64,000 bases of DNA from Lineus longissimus (lineage: Eukaryota > Nemertea > Pilidiophora > Heteronemertea > Lineidae), in the NCBI RefSeq assembly GCF_910592395.1, contig NC_088320.1, forward strand, positions 16,676,501 through 16,740,500. Direction: 5' to 3'. Within the stretch, counting starts at the first letter, position 1, and the number at the start of each line of letters is the position of its first letter. The translations under genes were made by a program, and so were the position numbers. Below, in pieces: positions 33,389 through 46,000 of the stretch. The notes beneath the pieces were generated by a model that did not search any database, was not told the DNA's origin, and saw only the letters and a program-made list of their open reading frames with translations.

Positions 33389-34793
33389 GTACTGGGATCT
33401 ACTTGAGAAGCGGTACCCGTTGTATGACGTCATGAGGCCGATGCTGATGGTGCTGGAGAAACTGGTCCAGGTAAGAATGATCTGTTATTGGTTTGTGTGA
33501 CCCGGGCCTACTCGTGCAAGTTTCTCTTGACAATGCCACTGATACATTCCCCGGAGTGAAGGTCTCCGAGGGTTAGGGTTTGGGTTGTCCTCCTCTGTAC
33601 CGGCTTGAAGCGCCGTGAACAGATGAAGGTCCAGAAGTGTGCCAGCATGCCTCATGGAAGGATAGTCACTGAATTCTCACCTGTTGTTCTCTGAATTTCA
33701 GACCCCCACCAGCTTCACCAGACCAGAGCGGGTTGTCCTCCTCTGTACCGGCCTGAAGTGCCTGGTACAGAGTTCATGGAAGGATAGTCACTGAATTCCC
33801 ACCTGAAGGTATGCTGTAGACTAGCGTAAACAGTGCAAGTGATTACAGTTCATCTTCCACAGGATTGTGAAGCCATCAACCTTCAAGGTTCATTATCACC
33901 AAGCTGTCGGCTGCCCAGTCACCTTCCATCCAACAGTAGCAGTTCCCATCATCAAACGGGACATAAAAATATCACGCTATTCCCGCTACAATCTTGACTG
34001 GACGTGAGTGAGCACACCTTGTTGCGTTCAGCTTTTGGCAGACTGATGCATTGTTAATGAATTGTGCGTAGGCATGGGTTATCACTGACTGAGCTTGAAA
34101 CCAACTTTGTAAGATTCCTACATGTACACCAGGGATTTCAAGTTTGAAATGATCTGCAGGCCTTCCTGCTTGTGTCTGTAATGGTTAAAATATTTCACCC
34201 TTGATTTCATATTCTTGCAGTGAGTCATGTGAACAGTGAAGGGATGTGCGCGCGAACTCTCAAGTACCTGAACGCAGTCCTCCTGGGAAAATGGATCCTG
34301 AACTGATGTTATCCCAAATGACAAACCTGTTCCTTATCACGCCAAATCAGGGATCGTATCTGGCTGATTGTTGTTACTTCATCATTCACGATCTAAAGGA
34401 TAAGATTAAGATGCAGCGTCACTTCCGTGTGTGTACAGCCCCGACAACTTGGTTCATGGAATGCATCACTGAGTTTCAACTGCTTGATCTACCAGAAGGT
34501 AACGCAGACTGAACTTGTGAGCTGCACCATCGCAGACATCATATTAGATTGATGTTTGTGATATATAACATGTACAATAGTCATTTTCTAACAAATTATA
34601 TTCTACACTCTAAAAGTATGTATTGTTTCACTCACTACCAATATCATTTTTCCTGCACGTCATTTTGTTTTTGTTTTATTTTATTCCTGTATGTCCAGTC
34701 CCAGTCACAATTGACATACCTGTTGCTCTGCGTAAGCTGTGCTCAAACTCTGACCTGGTGCAGCTTAAACACGTGTTGTGTGCATACCGCTGA
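33389..34793 (+). pseudogene. BARD1-like tandem-BRCT gene fragment, disrupted
   Basis: Segments in order: 33389-33470 (YPLYDVMRPMLMVLEKLVQ, donor gtaaga); 33584-33691 (VVLLCTGLKRREQMKV, GRIVTEFSP); 33702-33808 (TPTSFTRPERVVLLCTGLK, then a frameshift); 34221-34512 (ARTLKYLNAVLLGKWILN, then in another frame YFIIHDL and APTTWFMECITEFQLLDL, stop 34510-34512). These match BRCT1 (TGL, TEF, RTLKY, GKW) and the end of BRCT2 (APSSWFIDCV-type) of BARD1/BRCA1, nuclear proteins of the BRCA1-BARD1 ubiquitin ligase. The first BRCT exon is partly duplicated with a 26-base length difference, and most of BRCT2 is missing beside a frame change near 34285-34300. A short exon at 34699-34793 (PVTIDIPVALRKL) is phase-compatible as an alternative end. 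The same breaks occur in copy 2. Confidence 0.5.
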
Positions 34794-35094
34794 CATGTCA
34801 AAAGCAGACCTTGCTGTACTAACAGGAAGAACATTCCAATGGCTCAATTGTTTGTTGTATTCGGTGGACGTGGACAAGTGCAGATTTTAATGCCGCCCAT
34901 ATAGCCAATTGAAAGACATACCCAATTTGCACTGAAATACCCTGCATAACAAAAGAATATGATGCATCGAGTCAACTTGCGGGAGGTATAGCTTGAGTTG
35001 CTTCTACACCATTGTACCTGTTCAGCCTGAATATACACTTTGAACATAGTCGTTTTCCTTTGAAGCAACCTGAATAGGGAGCTCCACATCAAGA
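34794..35094. other. no supported gene
   Basis: Transition from the BRCT fragment to the 70-bp array; the last part resembles diverged 70-bp units. Confidence 0.5.
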
Positions 35095-37390
35095 ACATTT
35101 CAGCATTTAAAGACAACAACCTACTGTCTTTGAGACACCTTGAATAGCTAGCTCCTCATCCAGTAAATCTCACCCTTTGAAGAGGACAACCTATTGTTTT
35201 TGAGACGCCTTGAATAGCTAGCTCCTCATCCAGTACATTTCATTCTTTCATGAGAACAACCTACTGTCTTTGAGACACCTTAAATAGCTAGCTCCTCATC
35301 CAGTACATCTCGCCCTTTGAAGAGAACATCCTACTGTCTTTGATACACCTTGAATAGCAAGCTCTTCATTCAGTACATCTCATCCTTTGAAGAGGACAAC
35401 CTATTGTTTTTGAGACGCCTTGAATAGCTAACTCCTCATCCAGTACATTTCATTCTTTCATGAGAACATCCTACTGTCTTTGATACACCTTAAATAGCTA
35501 GCTCCTCATCCAGTACATCTCACCCTTTGAAGAGAACATCCTACTGTCTTTAAGACACCATGAATAGCTAGCTCCTCATCCAGCATATCTCATCCTTTGA
35601 AGAGAACAACCTACTGTCTTTGAGACACCATGAATAGCTAGCTCTTCATCCAGTACATCTCACCCTTTGAAGAGAACAACCTATTGTCTTTGAGACACCT
35701 TGAATAGCTAGCTCCTCATCCAGTACATCTCACCTTTTGAAGAGAACAACCTACTGTCTTTGAGACACCTTGAATAGCTAGCTCCTCATCCAGCATATCT
35801 CAGCCTTTGAAGAGAACAACCTATTGTCTTTGATACACCTTGAATAGCTAGCTCCTTATCCAGTACACCTCACCCTTTGAAGAGAACATCCTACTGTCTT
35901 TGATACACCGAATAGCAAGCTCCTCATCCAGTACATCTCACCCTTTGAAGAGGACATCCTACTGTCTTTGAGACACCTTGAATAGCTAGCTCCTCATCCA
36001 GTACATCTCACCTTTTGAAGAGAACATCCTACTGTCTTTGAGACACCTTGAATAGCTAGCTCCTCATCCAGTACATCTCACCCTTTGAAGAGAACAACCT
36101 ACTGTCTTTGAGACACCTTGAATAGCTAGCTCCTCATCCAGTACATCTCGCCCTTTGAAGAGAACATCCTACTGTCTTTGAGACACCTTGAATAGCTAGC
36201 TCCTCATCCAGTACATCTCACCCTTTGAAGAGAACATCCTACTGTCTTTGAGACACCTTGAATAGCTAGCTCCTCATCCAGTACATCTCACCCTTTGAAG
36301 AGAACAACCTACTGTCTTTGAGACACCTTGAATAGCTAGCTCCTCATCCAGTACATCTCGCCCTTTGAAGAGAACATCCTACTGTCTTTGTGACACCTTG
36401 AATAGCTAGCTCCTCATCCAGCATATCTCACCCTTTGAAGAGAACATCCTACTGTCTTTGAGACACCTTGAATAGCTAGCTCCTCATCCAGCATATCTCA
36501 CCCTTTGAAGAGAACAACCTATTGTCTTTGAGACACCATGAATAGCTAGCTCCTCATCCAGCACATCTCACCCTTTGAAGAGAACAACCTACTGTCTTTG
36601 AGACACCTTGAATAGCAAGCTCCTCATCCAGCATATCTCAGCCTTTGAAGAGAACAACCTATTGTCTTTGAGACACCGTGAATAGCTAGCTCCTCATCCA
36701 GTACATCTCACCCTTTGAAGAGAACATCCTACTGTCTTTGAGACACCTTGAATAGCTAGCTCCTCATCCAGCATATCTCACCCTTTGAAGAGAACAACCT
36801 ATTGTCTTTGATACACCTTGAATAGCTAGCTCCTCATCCAGCACATCTCACCCTTTGAAGAGAACAACCTACTGTCTTTGAGACACCTTGAATAGCAAGC
36901 TCCTCATCCAGTACATCTCACCCTTTGAAGAGAACATCCTACTGTCTTTGAGACACCTTGAATAGCTAGCTCCTCATCCAGCATATCTCTGCCTTTGAAG
37001 AGAACAACCTATTGTCTTTGAGACACCATGAATAGCTAGCTCCTCATCCAGTACATCTCACCCTTTGAAGAGAACATCCTACTGTCTTTGAGACACCTTG
37101 AATAGCTAGCTCCTCATCCAGCATATCTCAGCCTTTGAAGAGAACAACTTATTGTCTTTGATACACCTTGAATAGCTAGCTCCTCATCCAGCATATCTCA
37201 GCCTTTGAAGAGAACATCCTACTGTCTTTGAGACACCTTGAATAGCAAGATCCTCATCCAGTACATCTCACCCTTTGAAGAGAACATCCTACTGTCTTTG
37301 AGACACCCTGAATAGCTAGCTCCTCATCCAGCATATCTCACCCTTTGAAGAGAACAACCTATTGTCTTTGAGACACCTTGAATAGCTAGC
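35095..37390. repeat. 70-bp minisatellite, about 32 units
   Basis: Tandem 70-bp unit: tgaatagctagctcctcatc, cagtacatctcaccctttga, agagaacatcctactgtctt, tgagacacct. Variants in several positions recur in blocks, suggesting higher-order duplication. It ends abruptly at 37390 inside a unit, at the segmental-duplication junction. Confidence 0.97.
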
Positions 37391-39894
37391 CCTGGGGTAA
37401 TATCAGGTGGCGGTCTGTGCTCTGGGGTAATATCAGGTGGCGGTCTGTGCCCTGGGGTAATATCAGGTGGCGGTCTGTGCCCTGGGGTAATATCAGGTGG
37501 CGGTCTGTGCCCTGGGGTAATATCAGGTGGCGGTCTGTGCCCTGGGGTAATATCAGGTGGCGGTCTGTGCCCTGGGGTAATATCAGGTGGCGGTCTGTGC
37601 CGTGGGGTAATATCAGATGGTGGTCTGTGCCCTGGGGTTATATCAGGTGGCGGTCTGTGCCCTGGGGTAATATCAGGTGGTGGTCTGTGCCCTGGGGTAA
37701 TATCAGGTGGCGGTCTGTGCCCTGGGGTAATATCAGATGGCGGTCTGTGCCCTTGGGTAATATCAGGTGGCGGTCTGTGCCCTGGGGTTATATCAGGTGG
37801 CGGTCTGTGCCCTGGGGTAATATCAGATGGTGGTCTGTGCCTTGGGGTAATATCAGGTGGCGGTCTGTGCCCTGGGGTAATATCAGGTGGCGGTCTGTGC
37901 CCTGGGGTAATATCAGGTGGCGGTCTGTGCCCTGGGGTTATATCAGGTGGCGGTCTGTGCCCTGGGGTAATATCAGGTGGTGGTCTGTGCCCTGGGGTAA
38001 TATCAGATGGCGGTCTGTGCCCTGGGGTAATATCAGATGGCGGTCTGTGCCCTGGGGTTATATCAGATGGCGGTCTGTGCCCTGGGGTAATATCAGATGG
38101 CGGTCTGTGCCCTGGGGTAATATCAGGTGGCGGTCTGTGCCCTGGGGTAATATCAGGTGGCGGTCTGTGCCCTGGGGTAATATCAGGTGGCGGTCTGTGC
38201 CCTGGGGTAATATCAGGTGGCGGTCTGTGCCCTGGGGTAATAACAGGTGGCGTTCTGTGCCCTGGGGTAATATCAGGTGGCAGTCTGTGCCCTGGGGTAA
38301 TATCAGGTGGCGGTCTGTGCCCTGGGGTAATATCAGGTGGCGGTCTGTGCCATGGGGTAATATCAGGTGGTGGTCTGTGCCCTTGGGTAATATCAGATGG
38401 TGGTCTGTGCCCTGGGGTAATATCAGATGGCGGTCTGTGCCCTGGGGTAATATCAGGTGGCGGTCTGTGCCCTGGGGTAATATCAGGTGGCGGTCTGTGC
38501 CCTGGGGTTATATCAGGTGGCGGTCTGTGCCCTGGGGTAATATCAGGTGGCGGTCTGTGCCCTGGGGTAATATCAGATGGCGGTCTGTGCCATAGGGTAA
38601 TATCAGGTGGCGGTCTGTGCCCTGGGATAATATCAGATGGCGGTCTGTGCCCTGGGGTAATATCAGGTGGCGGTCTGTGCCCTGGGGTAATATCAGGTGG
38701 CGGTCTGTGCCCTGGGGTTATATCAGGTGGCGGTCTGTGCCCTGGGGTAATATCAGGTGGCGGTCTGTGCCCTGGGGTAATATCAGATGGCGGTCTGTGC
38801 CATAGGGTAATATCAGGTGGCGGTCTGTGCCCTGGGATTATATCAGGTGGCGGTCTGTGCCCTGGGGTAATATCAGGTGGCGGTCTGTGCCCTGGGGTAA
38901 TATCAGGTGGCGGTCTGTGCCCTGGGGTTATATCAGGTGGCGGTCTGTGCCCTGGGGTAATATCAGGTGGCGGTCTGTGCCCTGGGGTAATATCAGATGG
39001 CGGTCTGTGCCCTGGGGTAATATCAGGTGGCGGTCTGTGCCCTGGGGTAATATCAGGTGGCGGTCTGTGCCCTGGGGTAATATCAGATGGCGGTCTGTGC
39101 CCTGGGGTAATATCAGATGGCGGTCTGTGCCCTGGGGTAATATCAGTTGGCGGTCTGTGCCCTGGGGTAATATCAGGTGGCGGTCTGTGCCCTGGGGTAA
39201 TATCAGGTGGCGGTCTGTGCCCTGGGGTAATATCAGGTGGCGGTCTGTGCCCTGGGGTAATATCAGGTGGCGGTCTGTGCCCTGGGGTAATATCAGGTGG
39301 CGGTCTGTGCCCTGGGGTAATATCAGATGGCGGTCTGTGCCCTGGGGTAATATCAGGTGGCGGTCTGTGCCCTGGGGTAATATCAGGTGGCGGTCTGTGC
39401 CCTGGGGTAATATCAGGTGGCGGTCTGTGCCCTGGGGTAATATCAGGTGGCGGTCTGTGCCCTGGGGTAATATCAGGTGGCGGTCTGTGCCCTGGGGTAA
39501 TATCAGGTGGCGGTCTGTGCCCTGGGGTAATATCAGGTGGCGGTCTGTGCCCTGGGGTAATATCAGGTGGCGGTCTGTGCCCTGGGGTAATATCAGGTGG
39601 CGGTCTGTGCCCTGGGGTAATATCAGGTGGCGGTCTGTGCCCTGGGGTAATATCAGGTGGCGGTCTGTGCCCTGGGGTAATATCAGGTGGCGGTCTGTGC
39701 CCTGGGGTAATATCAGGTGGCGGTCTGTGCCCTGGGGTAATATCAGGTGGCGGTCTGTGCCATGGGGTAATATCAGGTGGCGGTCTGTGCCCTGGGGTAA
39801 TATCAGGTGGCGGTCTGTGCCCTGGGGTAATATCAGATGGTGGTCTGTGCCCTGGGGTAATATCAGGTGGCGGTCTGTGCCCTGGGGTTATTAT
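37390..39894. repeat. 30-bp minisatellite, copy 2 (about 83 units)
   Basis: Same unit as at 9570. It lacks the first four to five units and the EF1 coding end, but has a 7-unit (210-bp) internal duplication: the block with the tgccatagggtaatatcagg variant occurs near 38589 and again near 38799, once only in copy 1. Confidence 0.97.
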
Positions 39895-40084
39895 ATTAGG
39901 TGGACAAGGTAGTCTGGGCTCCAGTAGTATCACATGTAAACAAGGGTAGTGTCGCACGTGGACATGGTGGGAAGGAGCTACTGACCTATTGGAGATTGTG
40001 TGCACGTACTATTAGATGGACGACCAATTATCAGTATGTCTCATGTGACAGACACAGTGTATGGAGCTATGAGGAATTACTTAC

Positions 40085-40144
40085 CGGGCTGACGTACTGA
40101 TTGAAAATTATTTGGAATTCCTGTTCCGATTTGAATGCAAGTGC
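40085..40144 (-). CDS. PEF exon 4, duplicated
   Basis: Identical in coding and splice sites to 12188-12247. In copy 2 the next exon downstream in the gene direction (EF1) is missing, so this exon would have to splice into copy 1 or into non-homologous sequence. Confidence 0.6.
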
Positions 40145-40422
40145 CTGTGAAGGAAAATAAAGAATAGTTTAATACGCTGTGATTAAAATCATAGTGTGAT
40201 AGAATCCTTTAGTCTCCTTTGTCCAATTAAAATTCATATCATACCACATCGATTCAGCAGGGTAAGATGTGAACACATTGCCTTGGTCTAGACATTCTTG
40301 CCTGTTTAAGATTCAAACAGTTTAATGCAATATGTGTCATAGTATCTTTTTCATTATCCATATATGTATCTGTAGTAATGCGCATGCTCACATATCATCT
40401 TACTCAATTAAGTCACTTTGAA

Positions 40423-40902
40423 CATATACGGGAGCCATCTAGTTCACTTCCTACTATTAGATATGGTGTCAGACTTCATATACGGGAGCCATCTAGTTCA
40501 CTTCCTACTATTAGATATGGTGTCAGACTTCATATACGGGAGCCATCTAGTTCACTTCCTACTATTAGATATGGTGTCAGACTTCATATACGGGAGCTAT
40601 CTAGTTCACTTCCTACTATTAGATATGGTGTCAGACTTCATATACGGGAGCTATCTAGTTCACTTCCTACTATTAGATATGGTGTCCGACTTCATATACG
40701 GGAGCCATCTTGTTCACTTCCTACTATTAGATATGGTGTCCGACTTCATATACGGGAGCCATCTTGTTCACTTCCTACTATTAGATATGGTGTCAGACTT
40801 CATATACGGGAGCTATCTAGTTCACTTTGTACTATTAGATATGGTGTCAGACTTCTTATACGGGAGCCATCTTGTTCACTTCCTACTATTAGATATGGTG
40901 TC
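40423..40902. repeat. 54-bp minisatellite, copy 2
   Basis: Same nine units as 12524-13003 with a few base differences (one more agctatct unit and one ttcctac in place of ttcgtac). Confidence 0.95.
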
Positions 40903-41132
40903 ATATTCTCAATCTCATTATCAGGTACACATTGCAAAGAACAGATCCATGATGATTGTGCGAGTTTGAGCTATCAAACGACTGATCTTGGAACTTTCCA
41001 GTTTGAGTGCTGCATGTAACTACCAGTAGCAGGCTACAGAAGTTACCCCGAATCGCTTCTCGGTAATACTGGCTGGAGTTTAAGTTTGGTACAATAGCAT
41101 GCTAAAACGCAGTGTTCTCCAATGCCTATTTT

Positions 41133-41205
41133 GAACTGGTGGGATTTGAACCCAAGTCCCATCAGTCAGAAGTCCTTGGCTGTAACCACTACACCATCAT
41201 GCTCA
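41133..41205 (-). mobile_element. tRNA-derived SINE head, copy 2
   Basis: Second copy of the tRNA-like segment at 13234-13306, again beginning at the exon 3 donor. Confidence 0.5.
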
Positions 41206-41206
41206 C

Positions 41207-41367
41207 CTGAGAAGGGTTGATACTGAAGACATTCTGTTGAAACTGGCTGCCATAGCTACCGTAGACCTGACTCTGTTGGCTGAAGTGTTGGTACTGCTGG
41301 TAGTGCTGCTCTTGCTGCCATTGGTTTTGCATCATCTGCATCTGGGCGTGGGGTGGCTGTCCATGGC
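41207..41367 (-). CDS. PEF exon 3, duplicated
   Basis: Same 53 codons and splice sites as 13308-13468. No coding change seen. Confidence 0.6.
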
Positions 41368-41611
41368 CTGGAGAAATAAATGAATACGTAGTTAGAGTAA
41401 TATGGTCTCTGTCCGTGAGCTGGAGTAATATGGTAATATGTAGTTACAGTAATATGAACTCTGACTGTGACCTGGAGAAATACTGTAATATGTAGTTACA
41501 GTAATATGATCGCTGTCTGTGGCCTGGAGAAATACTGTAACATGTAGTTACAGTAATATGATCTCTGTCTGTGGCCTGGAGAAATACCGTAATATGTAGT
41601 TACAGTAATAT
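41368..41611 (-). repeat. 52-bp acceptor-bearing repeat, copy 2
   Basis: Second copy of 13469-13712 with the same number of units. Confidence 0.85.
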
Positions 41612-41675
41612 GATATATTTCAAGTTTAGCTTTCAAGTTCAAAAGTTCGCACAAATTTCTCAAATTGTTATGATA

Positions 41676-42693
41676 CAGTGGAACCCCGGTAACACGACCA
41701 CCCAAGGGACTAAGCCGAAGTGGTCGTGTTACCGGGGTGGTCGCGTTAGTGAATTTAAGAATGATAAGTAGGTTTTCCCGCCAAAACATCGTCCTGGCAG
41801 ATATGCTGTGTGTACATTGACATGCATTAATGACTACGCCACCGGGTGATTCGATAATTTTGTGTGTATATTACGAATAAAAAATCATTTTCTTGAGTGT
41901 TTTGCGTTTAATTTACAACTTATGTAAATGAGTAAATAAACTGACGAGAGCTAATTAGACCAAACATTACATTAAAACTTGAGCATGCTAATTAGAGCAA
42001 GCATGTTATTCACACCATCGGCAGCTGCCCTTCTTGATGTCAAGCTAATATTCCCGCTAACATTGAGAGAGGTGATGTGAGAAGATGTTGAGAATTCTTC
42101 CTGATGTCTTCCTGCTTTAACTTCAGCCAATTTGAACTGGTACTGATTAAATCATCTTTTTAAAAACGTATTTTATCAATATTACGACGTAGTAAGCATT
42201 CTTTACTTTGAGTATTGGTACTCTTACTAATCAACATAATTTATTTGTCCTAAAAACTACGTGCGCATGCCTCTTGACATCATTTAATACTAAATGATGA
42301 AAACAAACCGTGAGTCGAAAAGAAAGTTTATTCTTCATTTTATTTGCGCTTACATTTGATCAAACTCACTCACACATCATTTATTTTCATATGGATTCCC
42401 ATGGTCATTGTGTTCGAGGTGCTAACTATCAACACGGATTTGCGAGAAGGTGCCAATTGATACGATGCGGTCATGGTTGATTACGGCAATTAGGCCTCAT
42501 GGTCGCGTTAGCGGGGTTAATTTGCAGTTTGGGACCGACCAAGCTGGTGGTCGCGGTTTGGGTACCGGGGTGGTCGTGTTAGCGAGGGCCAGTTAATGGG
42601 AATTAGAGAGAAAACCATTCGGGACCGGAGAATTTTGGTCGTGTTCGCGGGGTGGTCGCGTTACTGAGGTGGTCACCGACCGGGGTTCCACTG
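41676..42693. mobile_element. 1018-bp TA-inserting DNA transposon, copy 2
   Basis: Same length and ends as 13776-14793. It was copied with the segment rather than independently inserted, as flanks are identical. Confidence 0.75.
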
Positions 42694-43020
42694 TATATGT
42701 GTATTTAGAAATTTCGTTCAGTTTTTCCAATCAAAGAATAAGTTTTCACAAGTTTAGGAAATTTCCAATCAGACGATAAGTCTGATTTTTAAACAAGCGT
42801 TCTTAGTTAACTTTTAGGTAAATGGAAACCTTTATAGAAATATCTTCCCAATGAACTGGTAACTGTTGTATAAAAGTAAGTCACCAATCAGTCAATATAG
42901 TGATGGTAAACACATGTAGAGTACAGCTATTCCTATGACAAGTACCAAAAATAAAGCCAAACATGTTCTATACGGTCAATGGTGACATACTTTGACTCAG
43001 AGCAGAGGCAGTTGTTCTCG

Positions 43021-46000
43021 TGTTCCCTCATACGATTCCAGGCCACTACAGTAAACTTTCTGTTACTCTCGTATGATTCCAGGCCACTACATTAAACTTT
43101 CTGTTCCCTCGTACGATTCAAGGCCACTACAGTCAACTTTCTGTTCCCTCGTACGATTCCAGGCCACTTCAGTAAACTTTCTGTTCTCTCGTACGATTCC
43201 AGGCCACTACAGTAAACTTTCTGTTCCCTCGTACGATTCCAGGCCACTACAGTAAACTTTCTGTTCCCTCGTACGATTCCAGGCCACTACAGTAAACTAT
43301 CTGTTCCCTCGTACGATTCCAGGCCACTACAGTAAACTATCTGTTCCCTCGTACGATTCCAGGCCATTACAGTAAACTTTCTGTTCCTTCATACGATTCC
43401 AGGCCATCACAGTAAACTTTCTGTTCCCTCGTACGATTCCAGGCCACTACAGTAAACTATCTGTTCCCTCGTACGATTCCAGGCCATTACAGTAAACTTT
43501 CTGTTCCTTCATACGATTCCAGGCCATCACAGTAAACTTTCTGTTCCCTCGTACGATTCCAGGCCACTACAGTAAACTTTCAGTTCTCTCGTACGATCCC
43601 ACGCCACTACATTAAACTTTCTGTTCCCTCGTACGATTCCAGGTCACTACATCAAACTTTCTGTTCACTCGTACTATTCCACGCCACTACATTAAACTTT
43701 CTGTTCCCTCGTACGATTCCAGGCCACTACATCAAACTTTCTGTTCTCCTGTACGATTCCAGGCCAAAACAGTCAACTCTCTGTTCCCTCGTACGATTCC
43801 AGGCCACTACGGTCAACTTTCTGTTCCCTCATACGATTCCAGGCCACTGCAGTAAACTTTCTGTTCTCTCGTACGATTCCAGGCCACTACATCAAACTTT
43901 CTGTTCCCTCGTACGATTCCAGGCCACTACAGTAAACTATCTGTTCCCTCGTACAATTCCAGGCCTCTACAGTAAACTTTCTGTTCCTTCATATGATTCC
44001 AGGCCACTACAGTAAACTATCTGTTCCCTCGTACCATTCCAGGCCACTACAGTCAACTTTCTGTTCCTTCATACGATTCCGGGCCACGATTCCAGGCCAC
44101 TACAGTAAACTATCTGTTCCCTCGTACAATTCCAGGCCACTACAGTCAACTTTCTGTTCCCTCGTACGATTCCAGGCCACTACGGTAAACTTTCTGTTCC
44201 CTCGTACGATTCCAGGCCACTACGGTAAACTTTCTGTTCCCTCGTACGATTCCAGGCCACTACGGTAAACTTTCTGTTCCCTCGTACGATTCCAGGCCAC
44301 TACAGTAAACTTTCTGTTCCTTCATACGATTCCAGGCCACTACAGTAAACTATCTGTTCCCTCGTACGATTCCAGGCCACTACAGTCAACTTTCTGTTCC
44401 CTCATACGATTCCAGGCCACTACGGTAAACTTTCTGTTCACTCGTACGATTCCAGAATATTACAGTAAACTTTCTGTTCCCTCGTATGATTCCAAGCCAC
44501 TACAGTAAACTATCTGTTCCCTCGTACAATTCCAGGCCTCTACAGTAAACTTTCTGTTCCTTCATATGATTCCAGGCCACTACAGTAAACTATCTGTTCC
44601 CTCGTACCATTCCAGGCCACTACAGTCAACTTTCTGTTCCTTCATACGATTCCGGGCCACGATTCCAGGCCACTACAGTAAACTATCTGTTCCCTCGTAC
44701 AATTCCAGGCCACTACAGTCAACTTTCTTTTCCCTCGTACGATTCCAGGCCACTACGGTAAACTTTCTGTTCCCTCGTACGATTCCAGGCCACTACGGTA
44801 AACTTTCTGTTCCCTCGTACGATTCCAGGCCACTACGGTAAACTTTCTGTTCCCTCGTACGATTCCAGGCCACTACAGTAAACTTTCTGTTCCTTCATAC
44901 GATTCCAGGCCACTACAGTAAACTATCTGTTCCCTCGTACGATTCCAGGCCACTACAGTCAACTTTCTGTTCCCTCATACGATTCCAGGCCACTACGGTA
45001 AACTTTCTGTTCACTCGTACGATTCCAGAATATTACAGTAAACTTTCTGTTCCCTCGTATGATTCCAAGCCACTACAGTAAATTTTCTGTTCCCTCATAC
45101 GATTCCAGGCCACTACAGTGAACTTTCTGTTCCCTCTTACGGTTCCAGGCCACTACAGTAAACTTTCTGTTTCCTCGTACGATTCCAAGCCACTACGGTA
45201 AACTTTCTGTTCCCTCATACGATTCCAGGCCACTACAGTAAACTTTCTGTTCCCTCGTACGATTCCGGGCGATTACAGTAAACTTTCTGTTCTCTCGTAC
45301 GATTCCAGGTCACTACATTAAACTTTCTGTTCCCTCGTACGATTCCAGGCCATTACAGTAAACTTTCTGTTCCCTCGTACAATTCCAGGCCACTACAGTC
45401 AACTTTCTGTTCCTTCGTACGATTCCAGGCCACTACGGTCAACTTCTGTTCCCTCATACGATTCCAGGCCATTACAGTAAACTTTCTGTTCCCTCGTACG
45501 TTTCCAGGCCATTACAGTAAACTTTCTGTTCCCTCGTACGATTCCAGGCCATTACAGTAAACTTTCTGTTCCCTCGTACGATTCCAGGCCACTACAGTAA
45601 ACTTTCTGTTCCCTCGTACGATTCCAGGCCATTACAGTAAACTTTCTGTTCTCTCGTACGATTCCAGGCCACTACGGTAAACTTTCTGTTCCCTCATACG
45701 ATTCCAGGCCACTACAGTAAACTTTCTGTTCTATCGTACGATTCCAGGCCACTACAGTAAACTTTCTGTTCTCTCGTACGATTCCAGGCCACTACATTAA
45801 ACTTTCCGTTCCCTCATACGATTCCGGGCCATTACAGTAAACTTTCTGTTCCCTCGTACGATTCCAGGCCACTACGGTAAACTTTCTGTTCCCTCATACG
45901 ATTCCGGGCCATTACAGTAAACTTTCTGTTCCCTCGTACGATTCCAGGCCATTACAGTAAACTTTCTGTTCTCTCGTACGATTCCAGGCCACTACAGTAA

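Larger units (their letters stand above)
9702..37390 (+). repeat. 27.7-kb segment, copy 1 of tandem duplication
   Basis: This interval recurs nearly base for base from 37389 onward. It carries PEF exons 1-4, the unknown plus-strand gene, LINE, BARD1-like fragment and all arrays between. The offset is 27687 at the junction, 27897 after the 30-bp array, and 27899-27905 further on because of repeat-length changes. Confidence 0.95.

Noticed and set aside
33014-33433. Whole 139-codon minus frame as one host gene
   Set aside because: The C-terminal part is a LINE reverse-transcriptase end; the N-terminal part is antisense to a BRCT-gene exon.
33863-34003. Possible exon (FKVHYHQAVGCPVTFHP) with AG and GTGAGT borders
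   Set aside because: Phases fit neither neighbouring BRCT segment, and BARD1 alignment leaves no room for it. Kept only as an unassigned open stretch.
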